DNA from: Streptomyces sp. NBC_00569 | GTDB lineage: Bacteria > Actinomycetota > Actinomycetes > Streptomycetales > Streptomycetaceae | NCBI RefSeq assembly: GCF_036345255.1 | Contig: NZ_CP107783.1 | Coordinates: 8,797,001-8,861,000 of the forward strand | DNA length: 64,000 nt | Direction of reading: 5' to 3' | In this document: in pieces, positions 9,047 through 17,521 of the stretch | Numbering within the stretch: the first letter of the stretch is position 1 | Layout of the letters: each line of letters opens with the position of its first letter | Notes under the pieces: generated by a model | The model's database searches: none | Seen by the model: only the letters and a program-made list of their open reading frames with translations | Told to the model about the DNA's origin: nothing | Translations under genes and position numbers: made by a program

Positions 9047-10861
9047 ATGACGTTCGGCTTGGCCCGCCGCGAACTGCGGCCGAGAGTTCCGTTGCAGCCC
9101 GGGGAGGGCGAACGCCACCACCTGACCAGTATCGAGGGGCTCGCCGCGCTCTCCCTGGACGCGCTGAGTTCGGTCGCATACGGACCCGAGGCGATCGTGC
9201 TCGTCCTGATCGCGGCCGGTACCGGGGCCCTGACCGCCACGCTGCCGGTGACGCTGGTCATCGCCGCACTGCTGGCGGTGCTCGTCGTGTCGTACGGCCA
9301 AGTGATCGCCGTTCACCCGGACGGTGGTGGCGCCTACGCGGTGGCCAAGAAGGATCTCGGTCCCAGGACGAGCTACCTCGCGGCGGCCAGTCTCGTCGTG
9401 GACTATGTGCTGACCGTGACCGTCAGCCTGGCGGCGGGCGCGGCCAGTCTCGCCTCCGCGTTTCCTTCGCTCGGCTCATATCTGCTCGAAATCTGTCTCG
9501 CCGGGCTCGCGCTGCTCACCCTCGTGAATCTACGAGGCGTGGCGGAGAGCGCCAGGGTGCTGATGCTGCCCACCGTGCTGTTCATCGTGAGCATCCTCGG
9601 CATCATCGTCCTCGGTCTGCTGCGAAGCCACCCCGCGGAGGTCGTGGGCACCGCCCAACCCGTCCATGCCACCGACGCGTTGGGGGTACTTCTGCTCCTG
9701 AAGGCATTCTCCTCCGGCTGCTCGGCGCTGACCGGTGTGGAGGCCATCGCCAACGGCGTGCCTGCCTTTCGCGAGCCACGCGTGAAGCGGGCACAGCGCA
9801 CCGAGCTGATGCTGGGCGCGCTGCTCGGGCTGATGCTGATCGGGCTGGCCGTACTGATCCGCCGTGACCATGTGGCTCCGCGCGGCGGAGTGACCGTTCT
9901 CGCGCAGCTCACGGCCGGCTCGTACGGGACGGGCTGGCCGTACTACGCGACCAATCTCATTGTCACCCTTGCGCTCGCGTTCGCCGCGAACACGAGTTTC
10001 GGCGGCCTACCGGTCCTGATGAGCCTGCTCGCCAAGGACCACCGGCTGCCGCATCTCTTCGGGCTGCGCACGGAACGCCCCGTCTATCGGTGGGGAGTTG
10101 TGGCCCTCGCCGTGCTCGCGGCTCTGCTGCTGATCGCCGTGAACGCGGACACACACCGCATGATCCCGCTGTTCGCGATCGGTGTGTTCATCGGCTTCAC
10201 CATCAGCCAGATCGGGCTCGTACGGCACTGGACGGCGCAGCGCCCGCCCGGCTGGCTGCGGCGTGCGGTGCTCAACGGGGTCGGCGCGGTACTGACCGCA
10301 GTGGCGCTCATCGTCCTGCTGGCCACCAAGTTCCTGGAGGGGGCCTGGGTGGTGGTCGTCGCGGTGCCGCTGCTGATGCTGTTGTTCGCCCGCGTCCAGC
10401 GCTACTACACGGCGGTCGGCCGGGAGCTGGGGCTCGGGGAGGTGCCGCCTCCGGTGCGTGTCACCGACTCCCTCGTGATCGTGCCGGTCGGCGAGGTCAG
10501 CAAACTCACCCAGCTCGCGCTGACGGCCGCCCGCGCCCTCGGCCACGATGTCGTCGCCGTCGCCGTGCACGGCGACCCCGCCAAGGCCCGTGCCTTGCAG
10601 GAGAGTTGGGCGCGCTGGCAGCCCGGCGTCCGACTGGAGATCATCGACAGTCCGCATCGTTCTCTCGTGCAGCCCATCGTCGACTACGTCCTGCGGGCGG
10701 CGGAGGGAGGACGGCAGATCGCCGTCCTCATTCCCGAGGTGGAGCCCCTCCACCGCCGCTACCAGATCCTCCAGAACCAGCGCGGCCTCCTGCTCGCGGC
10801 CGCACTGAGGGCCCGTACCGACGTCGTGGTGTGTGTCGTGCCGTACCGGCTGTGCATCTGA
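9047..10861 (+). CDS. KimA-like APC superfamily potassium importer
   Basis: 604 residues starting at ATG 9047, with GAGG 6 bases before it; the frame runs open further upstream without a good start. The first about 430 residues hold some 12 hydrophobic segments with APC-type motifs. Near the start are 'E-G-L-A-A-L-S-L-D-A-L-S-S-V-A-Y-G' and 'H-P-D-G-G-G-A-Y', both characteristic of KimA/YdaO-like proteins. A soluble alpha/beta C-terminal domain follows. KimA of Bacillus is an H+/K+ importer whose activity is repressed by c-di-AMP. Position behind kdpED and a paralogue at base 1 support a K+ role; substrate is inferred. Confidence 0.82.
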   Translation: MTFGLARRELRPRVPLQPGEGERHHLTSIEGLAALSLDALSSVAYGPEAIVLVLIAAGTGALTATLPVTLVIAALLAVLVVSYGQVIAVHPDGGGAYAVAKKDLGPRTSYLAAASLVVDYVLTVTVSLAAGAASLASAFPSLGSYLLEICLAGLALLTLVNLRGVAESARVLMLPTVLFIVSILGIIVLGLLRSHPAEVVGTAQPVHATDALGVLLLLKAFSSGCSALTGVEAIANGVPAFREPRVKRAQRTELMLGALLGLMLIGLAVLIRRDHVAPRGGVTVLAQLTAGSYGTGWPYYATNLIVTLALAFAANTSFGGLPVLMSLLAKDHRLPHLFGLRTERPVYRWGVVALAVLAALLLIAVNADTHRMIPLFAIGVFIGFTISQIGLVRHWTAQRPPGWLRRAVLNGVGAVLTAVALIVLLATKFLEGAWVVVVAVPLLMLLFARVQRYYTAVGRELGLGEVPPPVRVTDSLVIVPVGEVSKLTQLALTAARALGHDVVAVAVHGDPAKARALQESWARWQPGVRLEIIDSPHRSLVQPIVDYVLRAAEGGRQIAVLIPEVEPLHRRYQILQNQRGLLLAAALRARTDVVVCVVPYRLCI

Positions 10862-10870
10862 ATGCCCATA

Positions 10871-10904
10871 CGCCGAGCGGTGTCCGCCTGGACAAGCCTC
10901 GGCG
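10871..10904. terminator. bidirectional hairpin between KimA-like gene and lysA
   Basis: Two nested inverted repeats: an outer cgccgag / ctcggcg stem and an inner tgtcc-gcct-ggaca stem. It lies between convergent genes (stops at 10861 plus and 10945 minus), so it can serve both. Confidence 0.6.
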
Positions 10905-10944
10905 GAAAGCGCATCCATGCGGACGGACACGGGACTTGGGCCGC

Positions 10945-12333
10945 CTACAGGCCTACGTCCCTGCGGCTCATGTCGTCCATCGATTCACGGCGTACGAGGA
11001 CGCGAGCGATGCCGTCGGACACCGCGACGACGGGCGGGCGGCCGACGAGGTTGTAACCGGAGGCCATGGACAGGTGATAGGCGCCGGCCGCGGGTACGGC
11101 GAGGAGATCACCGGGCCGCACGTCACCAGGGAGCGCCACCTCGTCCGCCAGGATGTCGCCCGCTTCGCAGTGCCGGCCCACGACGGTCATCAGCCGCGGT
11201 GGGGCGCTGGAGGGGCGGCCGATGAGCCGCGGCGCGTAACGCACCCCGTACAGCGCGGGCCTGGGGTTGTCGCTCATGCCGCCATCGACGGCGACGAAGG
11301 TGCGGTCCCCGGTGCGTTTGACGGCGAGGACCCGGTAGACGGCGACCCCGGCCGGTCCTACGATCGCGCGGCCCGGCTCCAGGGTGAGCCGCGGCACGGG
11401 CAACCCGGCCCGTGCGCAGCCGTCCTCGAGCTCGGCGCGGATGCGTCCTGCCAGGACACCGACGTTCATGCTCTCCTCGCCGGGCCGGTAGGCGATGGCG
11501 TGTCCGCCGCCGATGTTCAGCTGGGGGAGGACGACGTTGTGCTGGTCGCGGATCCTGGCCATCAGCCCGACCACACGCCGTACCGCCGCGACGTACGGCT
11601 TCACGGCAGCGATCTGCGACCCGATGTGGCAGTGCAGGCCTACGAGTTCGAGATGAGGCTGGTCGATTATCCGGGCGACGGCATGCTGCGCGGATCCGTC
11701 CGTGATGGACAGTCCGAACTTCTGGTCGTCGGTGCCGGTGCGGATCTTGGTGTGCCCGCCGGCCGCGATGCCGGGCACCACGCGCACCATGACTTTCTGG
11801 CGGGTGCCGGTGGGTGTGAGCGCGGCAAGACGCGCTATCTCCGAGGCGCTGTCCACGGCGATGCGTCCGACCCCGAGGCGGAGAGCGGTGCGCAGGTCGT
11901 CGGGGCTCTTGGCGTTGCCGTGCATCACGATCTTCTCCGGGGGGAAGCCGGTGGTGACGGCGAGCGCGAGCTCCCCGGCGGAGCACACGTCGAGGCCCAG
12001 CCCCTCTTCCTGCACCCAGTGCGCCATTGCGCGGCACAGGAACGCCTTGGCCGCGTAGACGACGTCGGCGTCGGGGAACGCCGTGCGGTACGTGCGGCAA
12101 CGTGTTCGAACCTCCCGCTCGTCGAGTACGTAGACGGGGGTGCCGAAGCGCTCGGCCGCCTCGGTCAGGGAGACCCCGCCGACGGAGACGTCTCCGTCGG
12201 CCTCGAGGCGGGTGGAGCGGGGCCAGACCGACAGACCGTCGGTGTCGCCCAGGAGCCGGGACAGTTCCTGGGCATCCGAGGGCACCGATGACGGAAGGGA
12301 GGCCGCGCGGGGCGGCGAAACGGGGACTGACAT
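10945..12333 (-). CDS. lysA: diaminopimelate decarboxylase (LysA family)
   Basis: 462 residues, fold-type III PLP decarboxylase converting meso-diaminopimelate to L-lysine. The PLP-binding Lys96 sits in V-Y-A-A-K-A-F. 'H-C-H-I-G-S-Q', the phosphate-binding 'N-I-G-G-G', the 'E-P-G-R' loop and the substrate loop 'C-E-A-G-D' are all present. GGAGG precedes the ATG. It starts 9 bases after the SAV_915 gene, so the two form an operon. The N-terminal extension of about 45 residues is longer than in minimal LysA. Streptomycetes usually keep a housekeeping lysA next to homoserine dehydrogenase; this locus lacks that, so it may be a secondary or specialised copy. Confidence 0.88.
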   Translation of the reverse strand: MSVPVSPPRAASLPSSVPSDAQELSRLLGDTDGLSVWPRSTRLEADGDVSVGGVSLTEAAERFGTPVYVLDEREVRTRCRTYRTAFPDADVVYAAKAFLCRAMAHWVQEEGLGLDVCSAGELALAVTTGFPPEKIVMHGNAKSPDDLRTALRLGVGRIAVDSASEIARLAALTPTGTRQKVMVRVVPGIAAGGHTKIRTGTDDQKFGLSITDGSAQHAVARIIDQPHLELVGLHCHIGSQIAAVKPYVAAVRRVVGLMARIRDQHNVVLPQLNIGGGHAIAYRPGEESMNVGVLAGRIRAELEDGCARAGLPVPRLTLEPGRAIVGPAGVAVYRVLAVKRTGDRTFVAVDGGMSDNPRPALYGVRYAPRLIGRPSSAPPRLMTVVGRHCEAGDILADEVALPGDVRPGDLLAVPAAGAYHLSMASGYNLVGRPPVVAVSDGIARVLVRRESMDDMSRRDVGL

Positions 12334-12342
12334 GGAGCCTCC

Positions 12343-12759
12343 TCAGCCGATCAGCAGGTTCAGACACGTGACGACGGCGGCGGCGCCGGTCACCCGCAGG
12401 GCGCCGACATGCTGGGGATGCCAGCGGCGCCAGGAGTTCTCACGCTCACGGATCGCTGCCGTGGTGCGGTCGGCCGCCGGAGCTGAGAACGGTGGGTCGA
12501 CGGTGAGGGCCGTGACGCCCAGTGGCGCGGCGAGTGCACGCAACGCTGGTTCGGAGAGCCTGATGCTGGCCTGGTCCGTGCCCAGAGTGGCGGCGAGCTT
12601 GGCCGCCGACGTGAATCCGACGGCCGTGCGGCCACCCAGCGGTGTTCGGAAGAACCGGGCCGTACAGCCCGCGGGCCCCGACCGGACAGGGACGTGGAGA
12701 AGTCCGGCCGGGACCGGTTCAGCGGGCTCTGGGTCCTCGGAATACTCGACTGGAGACAT
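12343..12759 (-). CDS. SAV_915 family protein
   Basis: 138-residue protein with the block 'T-x-R-F-F-R-T-P-L-G-G-R-T-A-V-G-F-T' and a 'L-x-E-P-A-L-R-A-L' stretch, which I recognise from the streptomycete SAV_915 family (SseB-like, function unknown). GAGGAG lies 8 bases before the ATG. It runs into lysA with a 9-base gap and is probably co-transcribed. Nothing in the sequence indicates an enzyme: there is no signal peptide and only one modest hydrophobic stretch near the C-terminus. Confidence 0.7.
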   Translation of the reverse strand: MSPVEYSEDPEPAEPVPAGLLHVPVRSGPAGCTARFFRTPLGGRTAVGFTSAAKLAATLGTDQASIRLSEPALRALAAPLGVTALTVDPPFSAPAADRTTAAIRERENSWRRWHPQHVGALRVTGAAAVVTCLNLLIG

Positions 12760-13020
12760 GGTGCTGCTCCTCGAAGAAGGCGACGTGCGCAGTCCGGCGG
12801 AATCTGCCCGGGCGCTGCATTGAAGCTATGCCCGCCTGGCCGGGGACAGGCCACCACGCTGACGGATACCTGACGTGAAACCCCGTACCCATAACGCGAT
12901 GCTGATGGCGAACGGCACTCCGGGTCAGCGATGCACTGATGTTCTTGGGCAGCGCCGCCAGGACTGAGGGGGCGGACTTGCGGTGGGACATACAGGCAGG
13001 CAGGAACGTGCCCCGCCCGC

Positions 13021-13557
13021 TCAGGACCTGTCGTTCGTCAGCTCCCGCGTATCGATCGGCAGACGCAGGCTGATGCGTCGGTGGACGGAATTGAGTTCTC
13101 TCTGCAGAGGCGAGGGCGCTACGGCCAGTACCGGGCAGGTGGCGTGTGCGACGCAGTACCTGGCGACCGATGGGAACAGAGCGCGGCGCATCCTGCCACG
13201 GCACCCCGCGCCGATCACGATGAGGTCGTCGACGCGGTCGGCGGTCTCAGTCAGTGCGCGCCCCGGTGCGCCCCGTACGACAAGGCCCTGGAAGGGAACC
13301 CTGGGCCCTGCGTCGCCGAACGCCGTGCGCAGCGCGGAGAGAAGTCGATCCGCCGCGTCCTTACGGAAGTCGGCGACTGGTGACGGGAACGGAGAGCGCC
13401 GGTGAGCGAGTTCACCGCCGGGAGGCTCCCAGGCCAGTACCGCCAGCAGCTCGCAATGGTGACGACGGGCCTCGTCTGCTGCTCGGTGCAGCGCCGCCAG
13501 GCTCCCCAGCGAACCACTCACTCCAGCAATGATGCGTCGCCTCTCGGCTTTGCGCAT
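13021..13557 (-). CDS. universal stress protein (UspA family)
   Basis: 178 residues, a single Usp domain. It begins with a hydrophobic strand and 'G-V-S-G-S-L-G-S', and carries the nucleotide-binding pattern G-x2-G-x9-S in 'G-A-G-C-R-G-R-M-R-R-A-L-F-P-S' near residue 120, followed by 'C-P-V-L-A-V'. Usp proteins of this type usually bind ATP and act in stress or dormancy. A GAGGGG box stands before the ATG. It is a single gene with its own upstream region; the nearness to the KdpD/KimA island may be chance. Confidence 0.82.
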   Translation of the reverse strand: MRKAERRRIIAGVSGSLGSLAALHRAADEARRHHCELLAVLAWEPPGGELAHRRSPFPSPVADFRKDAADRLLSALRTAFGDAGPRVPFQGLVVRGAPGRALTETADRVDDLIVIGAGCRGRMRRALFPSVARYCVAHATCPVLAVAPSPLQRELNSVHRRISLRLPIDTRELTNDRS

Positions 13558-13701
13558 AGTCGATCACCCCTCGGCATGCACCCACACAGACATGACAGCC
13601 ATCCGAGTTCCATCGAAGGGCCCGGGGCGCTGCATGGCGACACTCTTGGCGACTACCTGATGTCGGGCGGAGGGTTGATAACACTCTCCTGACGCCGCGC
13701 G

Positions 13702-13906
13702 TTGTCCGCCAGGTACTCGCGACCGAACCCGATGCGCTGCGTCGGTCCTGAGATACGGGCGTACTCCCGTGACGTCGCCGACCAGCTGGCCCGTGCCACC
13801 GAGTTACTCCGCGGCACGCCTGTGGGACGGCGCCCTCGCCGTCGTCACCACGCCCGGCTTCTACGAGATCAAGCGCGGCCGCACTGTCGGCCCGCTCTTC
13901 GACTGA
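13702..13906 (+). pseudogene. possible frameshifted gene tail of unknown type
   Basis: Two short protein-like stretches lie in different frames and join end to end. One is a helical segment (E-I-R-A-Y-S-R-D-V-A-D-Q-L-A-R-A-T-E-L-L) in the frame starting at 13702. The other, one frame over, is 'L-W-D-G-A-L-A-V-V-T-T-P-G-F-Y-E-I-K' running to a TGA at 13904-13906. The switch near 13818 would be a frameshift in a decayed gene. I do not recognise the family, and the stretch is short enough to be chance. Confidence 0.25.
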
Positions 13907-14868
13907 GACGGAAATCCCCTCCATCTGCCGACCGGGGCGCGTTGCCCGATCGGAGCGTGACAGGGTGGACCGACCGGTGCGGTGGGCAGAAGCATCGCGG
14001 CCTTTTCGGTGCGACAGCCGGTGCCGTGGCGGCGCGGGTCTCCTGCGACGGCCGGCCGGCCGCCGGCGCACACAACCGCTGAACTTCGTGCCGGGCGACG
14101 CCGTGGTGAACGCCGCGCGGCCTGGGCCTGTGCCACTCCGCCCGCGTCCAGGTACGCGGTCTGCACCGCCCATGGCGGCGGCTGGTAATCGCCGGGCTCG
14201 TAAGGGCAGTTCGTCCGGTTCGGATCCGGGTTCCGACTCTTCGGTGTCTCAGTGCGGCCATCGTTGCCTTCGCTGCCGCTGCGGAAGATTTCAAGTCCGG
14301 TGAGACAGTCGTGACGCTGTGAAGTCCGTGGGGGCTTCCCAACCCTGGCCGGGTCGTTGATCCACGTTGTGTTACGCCATGCCGCCACCTGTGTGCCATA
14401 GCGGCGCGGGCGCCCGCTGTCGGGCTCGGAACGTCATCACTGCAGGTGGGCAGGCGTAAGCGATCCGGCATCGGCCGCACCGGGCCCTGCGTCAGGCCGC
14501 TCCCCTCCGCTCGCTGCCCGAACCGATCACCGAACCAGGGCAGATCCCGCGTCTGGACATCCGCCGAAAAGATCGGCTCGGCGGCACTCTCCACGCGTAC
14601 GAACATGCCGCTTGACCAGCACGGATGATGTATCGGCACCCACAACGAAGGCGTCACGCAGCCACTGCCCGAACGCGGCCAGTCGATGTCGCGCGTCGTG
14701 CGGGGCGGCCGGGATTGGCCGCTTCGCTGGTATCCGCCGTGGATTCGGTCCACCCGACGCCTCAACAACGCCTCCGCCTCACCGAGTTCAGAAGACAAGT
14801 CGTCTGGGCACCAGACCGCCTCCGCCGACGGTGGCCTGTTGGCGGGGGCGGTCATCTGCTGCGTCGGA
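13907..14868. other. gene-poor stretch without a convincing coding region
   Basis: Long open frames exist on both strands because of the high GC, but none shows a family motif, a good ribosome site or balanced composition. All are rich in Arg, Pro and Ser in the way antisense shadows are. Base composition is somewhat less skewed than in the flanking genes. No tRNA, repeat or transposase could be defended. It is probably decayed sequence plus the 3' flank of the phosphatase gene. Confidence 0.5.
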
Positions 14869-16989
14869 TCAGCGGGGACGTTGCTTACCGTCTGGCGCGA
14901 ACGGCTGGCTGCGGGCGATCAGCAGGGCGACGTCGTCGTGGTCGTCGGGCAGCCGGAGATCGTGCAGGAGCCGGTCGCAGGTTTCTTCCAGAGGGCAGTC
15001 GAGTGCTTCCAGAACGCGCAGGAGCGTGTCGAGGCGCTCGTCGATGGGGTGGTGGCGCGTTTCGACCAGTCCGTCGGTGTAGAGGATCAGCTGGTCACCC
15101 GGGTCGAGGCTGACAGTGGTGGTCTCGAAGGGGACGCCACCCACGCCGAGTGGGGTGCCGGTGGGCACGTCGAGCAGCTGGGGATGCCCGCCGTCGCGGA
15201 CGAGGACGGGGGGCAGGTGGCCGGCGTTGGCGATGCGGCACTCCCCACGGTGGGGGTCGTAGGCGGCGTAGAGGCAGGTGGCGATGTATGGCTCCAGTCC
15301 GGAGGTGATCGTGTCGAGCTGTTCGAGGACGCGAGTGGGGTCGAGGTCGAGGCCGGCGAAGGCGGCGGTCGCGGTGCGCAGACGGCCCATGGTCGCGGCG
15401 GCGTCGATACCGCTGCCCATGACGTCGCCCACGACGAGGGCCGTCCGGTCGCCGCCCAGGGGGAGGATGTCGTACCAGTCGCCGCCGATTTCGTAGGCCG
15501 CCTGTGCGGGCTGGTACCGGGAAGCGACCTGCAGGCCGGGCAGGTGGGGTGGATGGTGGGGGAGCAGGCTGCGCTGCAGGGTCTCGGCGGCGTTGCGCAC
15601 GCTCTGGTGGGCGCGGGCGTTGTCGATGCACACCGCGGTGCGGGAGGCCAGTTCGGTGGCGATGGCGAGGTCGTCCTCGTCGAAGGGCCGTGGGTCGCGG
15701 GCGCGGGTCAGCCCCAGGAAGCCAAGGACGGTGGCGCGAGCAATGAGCGGGACGGCCATGTAGGAGTGCACTCCGGCGCGGGCCAGCAGCGTTGCGGCGT
15801 GGTCGTCGCGGGCGATACATGTCAGGTCGTTTCCGTCGGCGTGCGGGATCAAGATGGGCCGGCCGGTGCGCACACAGCGGGTGGCCACGCGGTCGTCGTC
15901 GTACGCGGCGATGTGGCCGGGCGGATCGGCGGCCTGGAGGGCCTCGGTGGGGTGGGCGGCCTTCAGTGCGAGGGCGCGGAAGAACGCGGGACCGGCGCTG
16001 GTGCGAGGCCGGTGCTCGTCGATGACGGAGTCGAGCACGTCGACGGAGACCACGTCGGCGAGTTCGGGAACGGTGACGTCGGCCAGCTCCCGGGCGGTCT
16101 GTGCGACGTCCAGGGTGGTGCCGATACGGGCGGAGCCGTCGGCGATCAGGGCCAGACGCCGCCGCGTCGCGGTCGCCTCCTTGGCCGATTGGTAACGCTC
16201 GGTGACGTCCGTGACAAGTTCGGCCACCCCGAGCACGCGGCCCTGGGTGTCTTCGAGCCGGTAGACCGAGATCGTCCAGGCGTGCAGGCGCGGTGCCGGG
16301 TCGGCCGGGCTGTGGCCGACGATGGTGGACTGGTCGATCAGGGGCATCCCGTTGTCGAGGACCTGCCGCATCGCGGCTTCGGGCATCTCGAACTTCGCAG
16401 CTTTCATGATCTCGCGGTAGTGGCGGCCGAGGTGGTCTTTCGCGGGGATGCCGTGCATCTGCTCCATCGCGGGGTTGACGGCCATGTACCGCAGGTCGGA
16501 GTCGAAGATTGCGATTCCGATGGGGGACTGGGAGATCAGCCGGGTGGAGAGGGCTACGTCCCGCTCCACCTCGCGCAGTGTGGGCGCGTCGGTGCCCAGC
16601 CCAAGCGCGTAGAAGTCGCCGCGGTCGTCCAGGAGCCGCATGTTGCGCAGCTCCACCAGTCGTGTGCCGCCGTCCTTTCGCCGGACGGGGAACGTGCCAT
16701 CCCAGCTCCGGCCCGACTCCATGACCTCGGCAAACTTCTTGAGCACCCAGTCGCAGTGCTCCTCGGGGACGAGCAGCTGTGCGGCGTACTGCCCGAGCGC
16801 TTCCTCGGCGGTGTAGCCGTACAGCTCCTCGGCCTGCGGACTCCACAGGACGACCCGGCCCTCGGCGTCCAGCAGCACTGCCGCCACTCCCAGAAGGTCC
16901 AGCAACCCACTCGGCTGCGATGGTTCGCCGCTCGCTCGGCTGCTGAACACCTGGCTGATGTCGGGGGGAGGCCATTCGGCTTCGCTCAT
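14869..16989 (-). CDS. PAS-PAS-GAF-SpoIIE protein phosphatase
   Basis: 706 residues from the ATG at 16989, which has AAGGAGT 8 bases upstream. The frame is open to 17487, but that part belongs to another remnant. Domains in order: PAS (about 35-150, 'G-V-A-A-V-L-L-D-A-E-G-R-V'), a second PAS (about 155-285, 'P-I-G-I-A-I-F-D-S-D-L-R'), GAF (about 300-465) and a SpoIIE/PP2C phosphatase (about 480-700) with metal-site motifs 'G-G-D-W-Y-D', 'N-A-G-H-L-P-P' and 'T-D-G-L-V-E'. Such proteins dephosphorylate anti-anti-sigma factors in partner-switching cascades. No anti-sigma or STAS gene is adjacent, so the partner is unknown. Confidence 0.9.
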   Translation of the reverse strand: MSEAEWPPPDISQVFSSRASGEPSQPSGLLDLLGVAAVLLDAEGRVVLWSPQAEELYGYTAEEALGQYAAQLLVPEEHCDWVLKKFAEVMESGRSWDGTFPVRRKDGGTRLVELRNMRLLDDRGDFYALGLGTDAPTLREVERDVALSTRLISQSPIGIAIFDSDLRYMAVNPAMEQMHGIPAKDHLGRHYREIMKAAKFEMPEAAMRQVLDNGMPLIDQSTIVGHSPADPAPRLHAWTISVYRLEDTQGRVLGVAELVTDVTERYQSAKEATATRRRLALIADGSARIGTTLDVAQTARELADVTVPELADVVSVDVLDSVIDEHRPRTSAGPAFFRALALKAAHPTEALQAADPPGHIAAYDDDRVATRCVRTGRPILIPHADGNDLTCIARDDHAATLLARAGVHSYMAVPLIARATVLGFLGLTRARDPRPFDEDDLAIATELASRTAVCIDNARAHQSVRNAAETLQRSLLPHHPPHLPGLQVASRYQPAQAAYEIGGDWYDILPLGGDRTALVVGDVMGSGIDAAATMGRLRTATAAFAGLDLDPTRVLEQLDTITSGLEPYIATCLYAAYDPHRGECRIANAGHLPPVLVRDGGHPQLLDVPTGTPLGVGGVPFETTTVSLDPGDQLILYTDGLVETRHHPIDERLDTLLRVLEALDCPLEETCDRLLHDLRLPDDHDDVALLIARSQPFAPDGKQRPR

Positions 16990-17142
16990 CGCTGGCACTC
17001 CTTCCGCCCGCCGACGCCACATGAGCCACCCCTCGGACTGGGGCGCGGCCTGTCTGCGCCTGCCGGCGGCTTCGACTTCCATGGTCACCCAGACCACCGG
17101 AGAACACACCCCGTTCGCGTGGCGCGGGCCTGCACGGGAAGG

Positions 17143-17487
17143 ACTGGCGACCTGTCCGAGGCTGTCGGCGGTGACCAGGGCCTCCGCCCCGGTGCGCGTG
17201 GCCAGGGCCGAAGCCGCCCGGACCATCAGCCGGCGCCGCGCCATGACCTGGAGGCGGCCCGCACCCGCGATGGCGAGTTGCTTGTGTGCTGTGCCGAGCG
17301 CGAGCATGTGCAGACTGTCAGGTGGCTGGAACCGGTTCGGCTCACGGGCCGGTGCGTACGCCCTGTAGACGGACGAGGGATTCGTGTACGGGGCGCCGCT
17401 GAAGTGTACGAAATCGCAGACGAGGCCCCGGCGCATGGCGCGGTGGGCGGCGACGGGGGAGTCGTACGACGTGCCGGGCCGGGGCAC
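17143..17487 (-). pseudogene. ThiI-like PP-loop sulfurtransferase remnant
   Basis: About 115 codons read like the ATP-pyrophosphatase core of a ThiI-family tRNA sulfurtransferase. Visible blocks are '[14 protein letters not shown]' (PP-loop helix), '[11 protein letters not shown]', 'A-Y-A-x-x-R-E-x-N-R-F-Q', 'R-R-R-L-M-V-R' and 'A-E-A-L-V-T-A-D-S-L-G-Q-V-A-S'. The THUMP and C-terminal parts are absent, the Ser-Gly-Gly of the PP-loop is replaced by Gly-Thr-Ser, and no in-frame continuation after L-G-Q-V-A-S resembles the family. It begins 34 bases after the metE stop on the same strand and runs into the phosphatase leader. I read it as a truncated, non-functional copy. Confidence 0.72.
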
Positions 17488-17521
17488 CGCGGTGCCCCGG
17501 CCGAGCTGGGCGTGCCCAGGA

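Noticed and set aside
10090..12291. A 733-codon plus-strand frame crossing the KimA-like gene and lysA
   Set aside because: It is an out-of-frame shadow of the first and antisense to the second, and it passes through a terminator-like hairpin.
14190..14260. tRNA-like T-arm string near ggttcggatccgg
   Set aside because: No acceptor stem, anticodon arm or CCA-proximal pairing could be built around it on either strand.
13869..14855. A 328-codon minus-strand frame in the gene-poor region
   Set aside because: No ribosome site, no known family, and Arg/Ser/Pro-rich composition; I could not support it as coding.
17488..17521. Extension of the ThiI-like remnant into metE to gain a THUMP domain
   Set aside because: Upstream sequence is the metE 3' end in another frame; no THUMP-like residues were visible.
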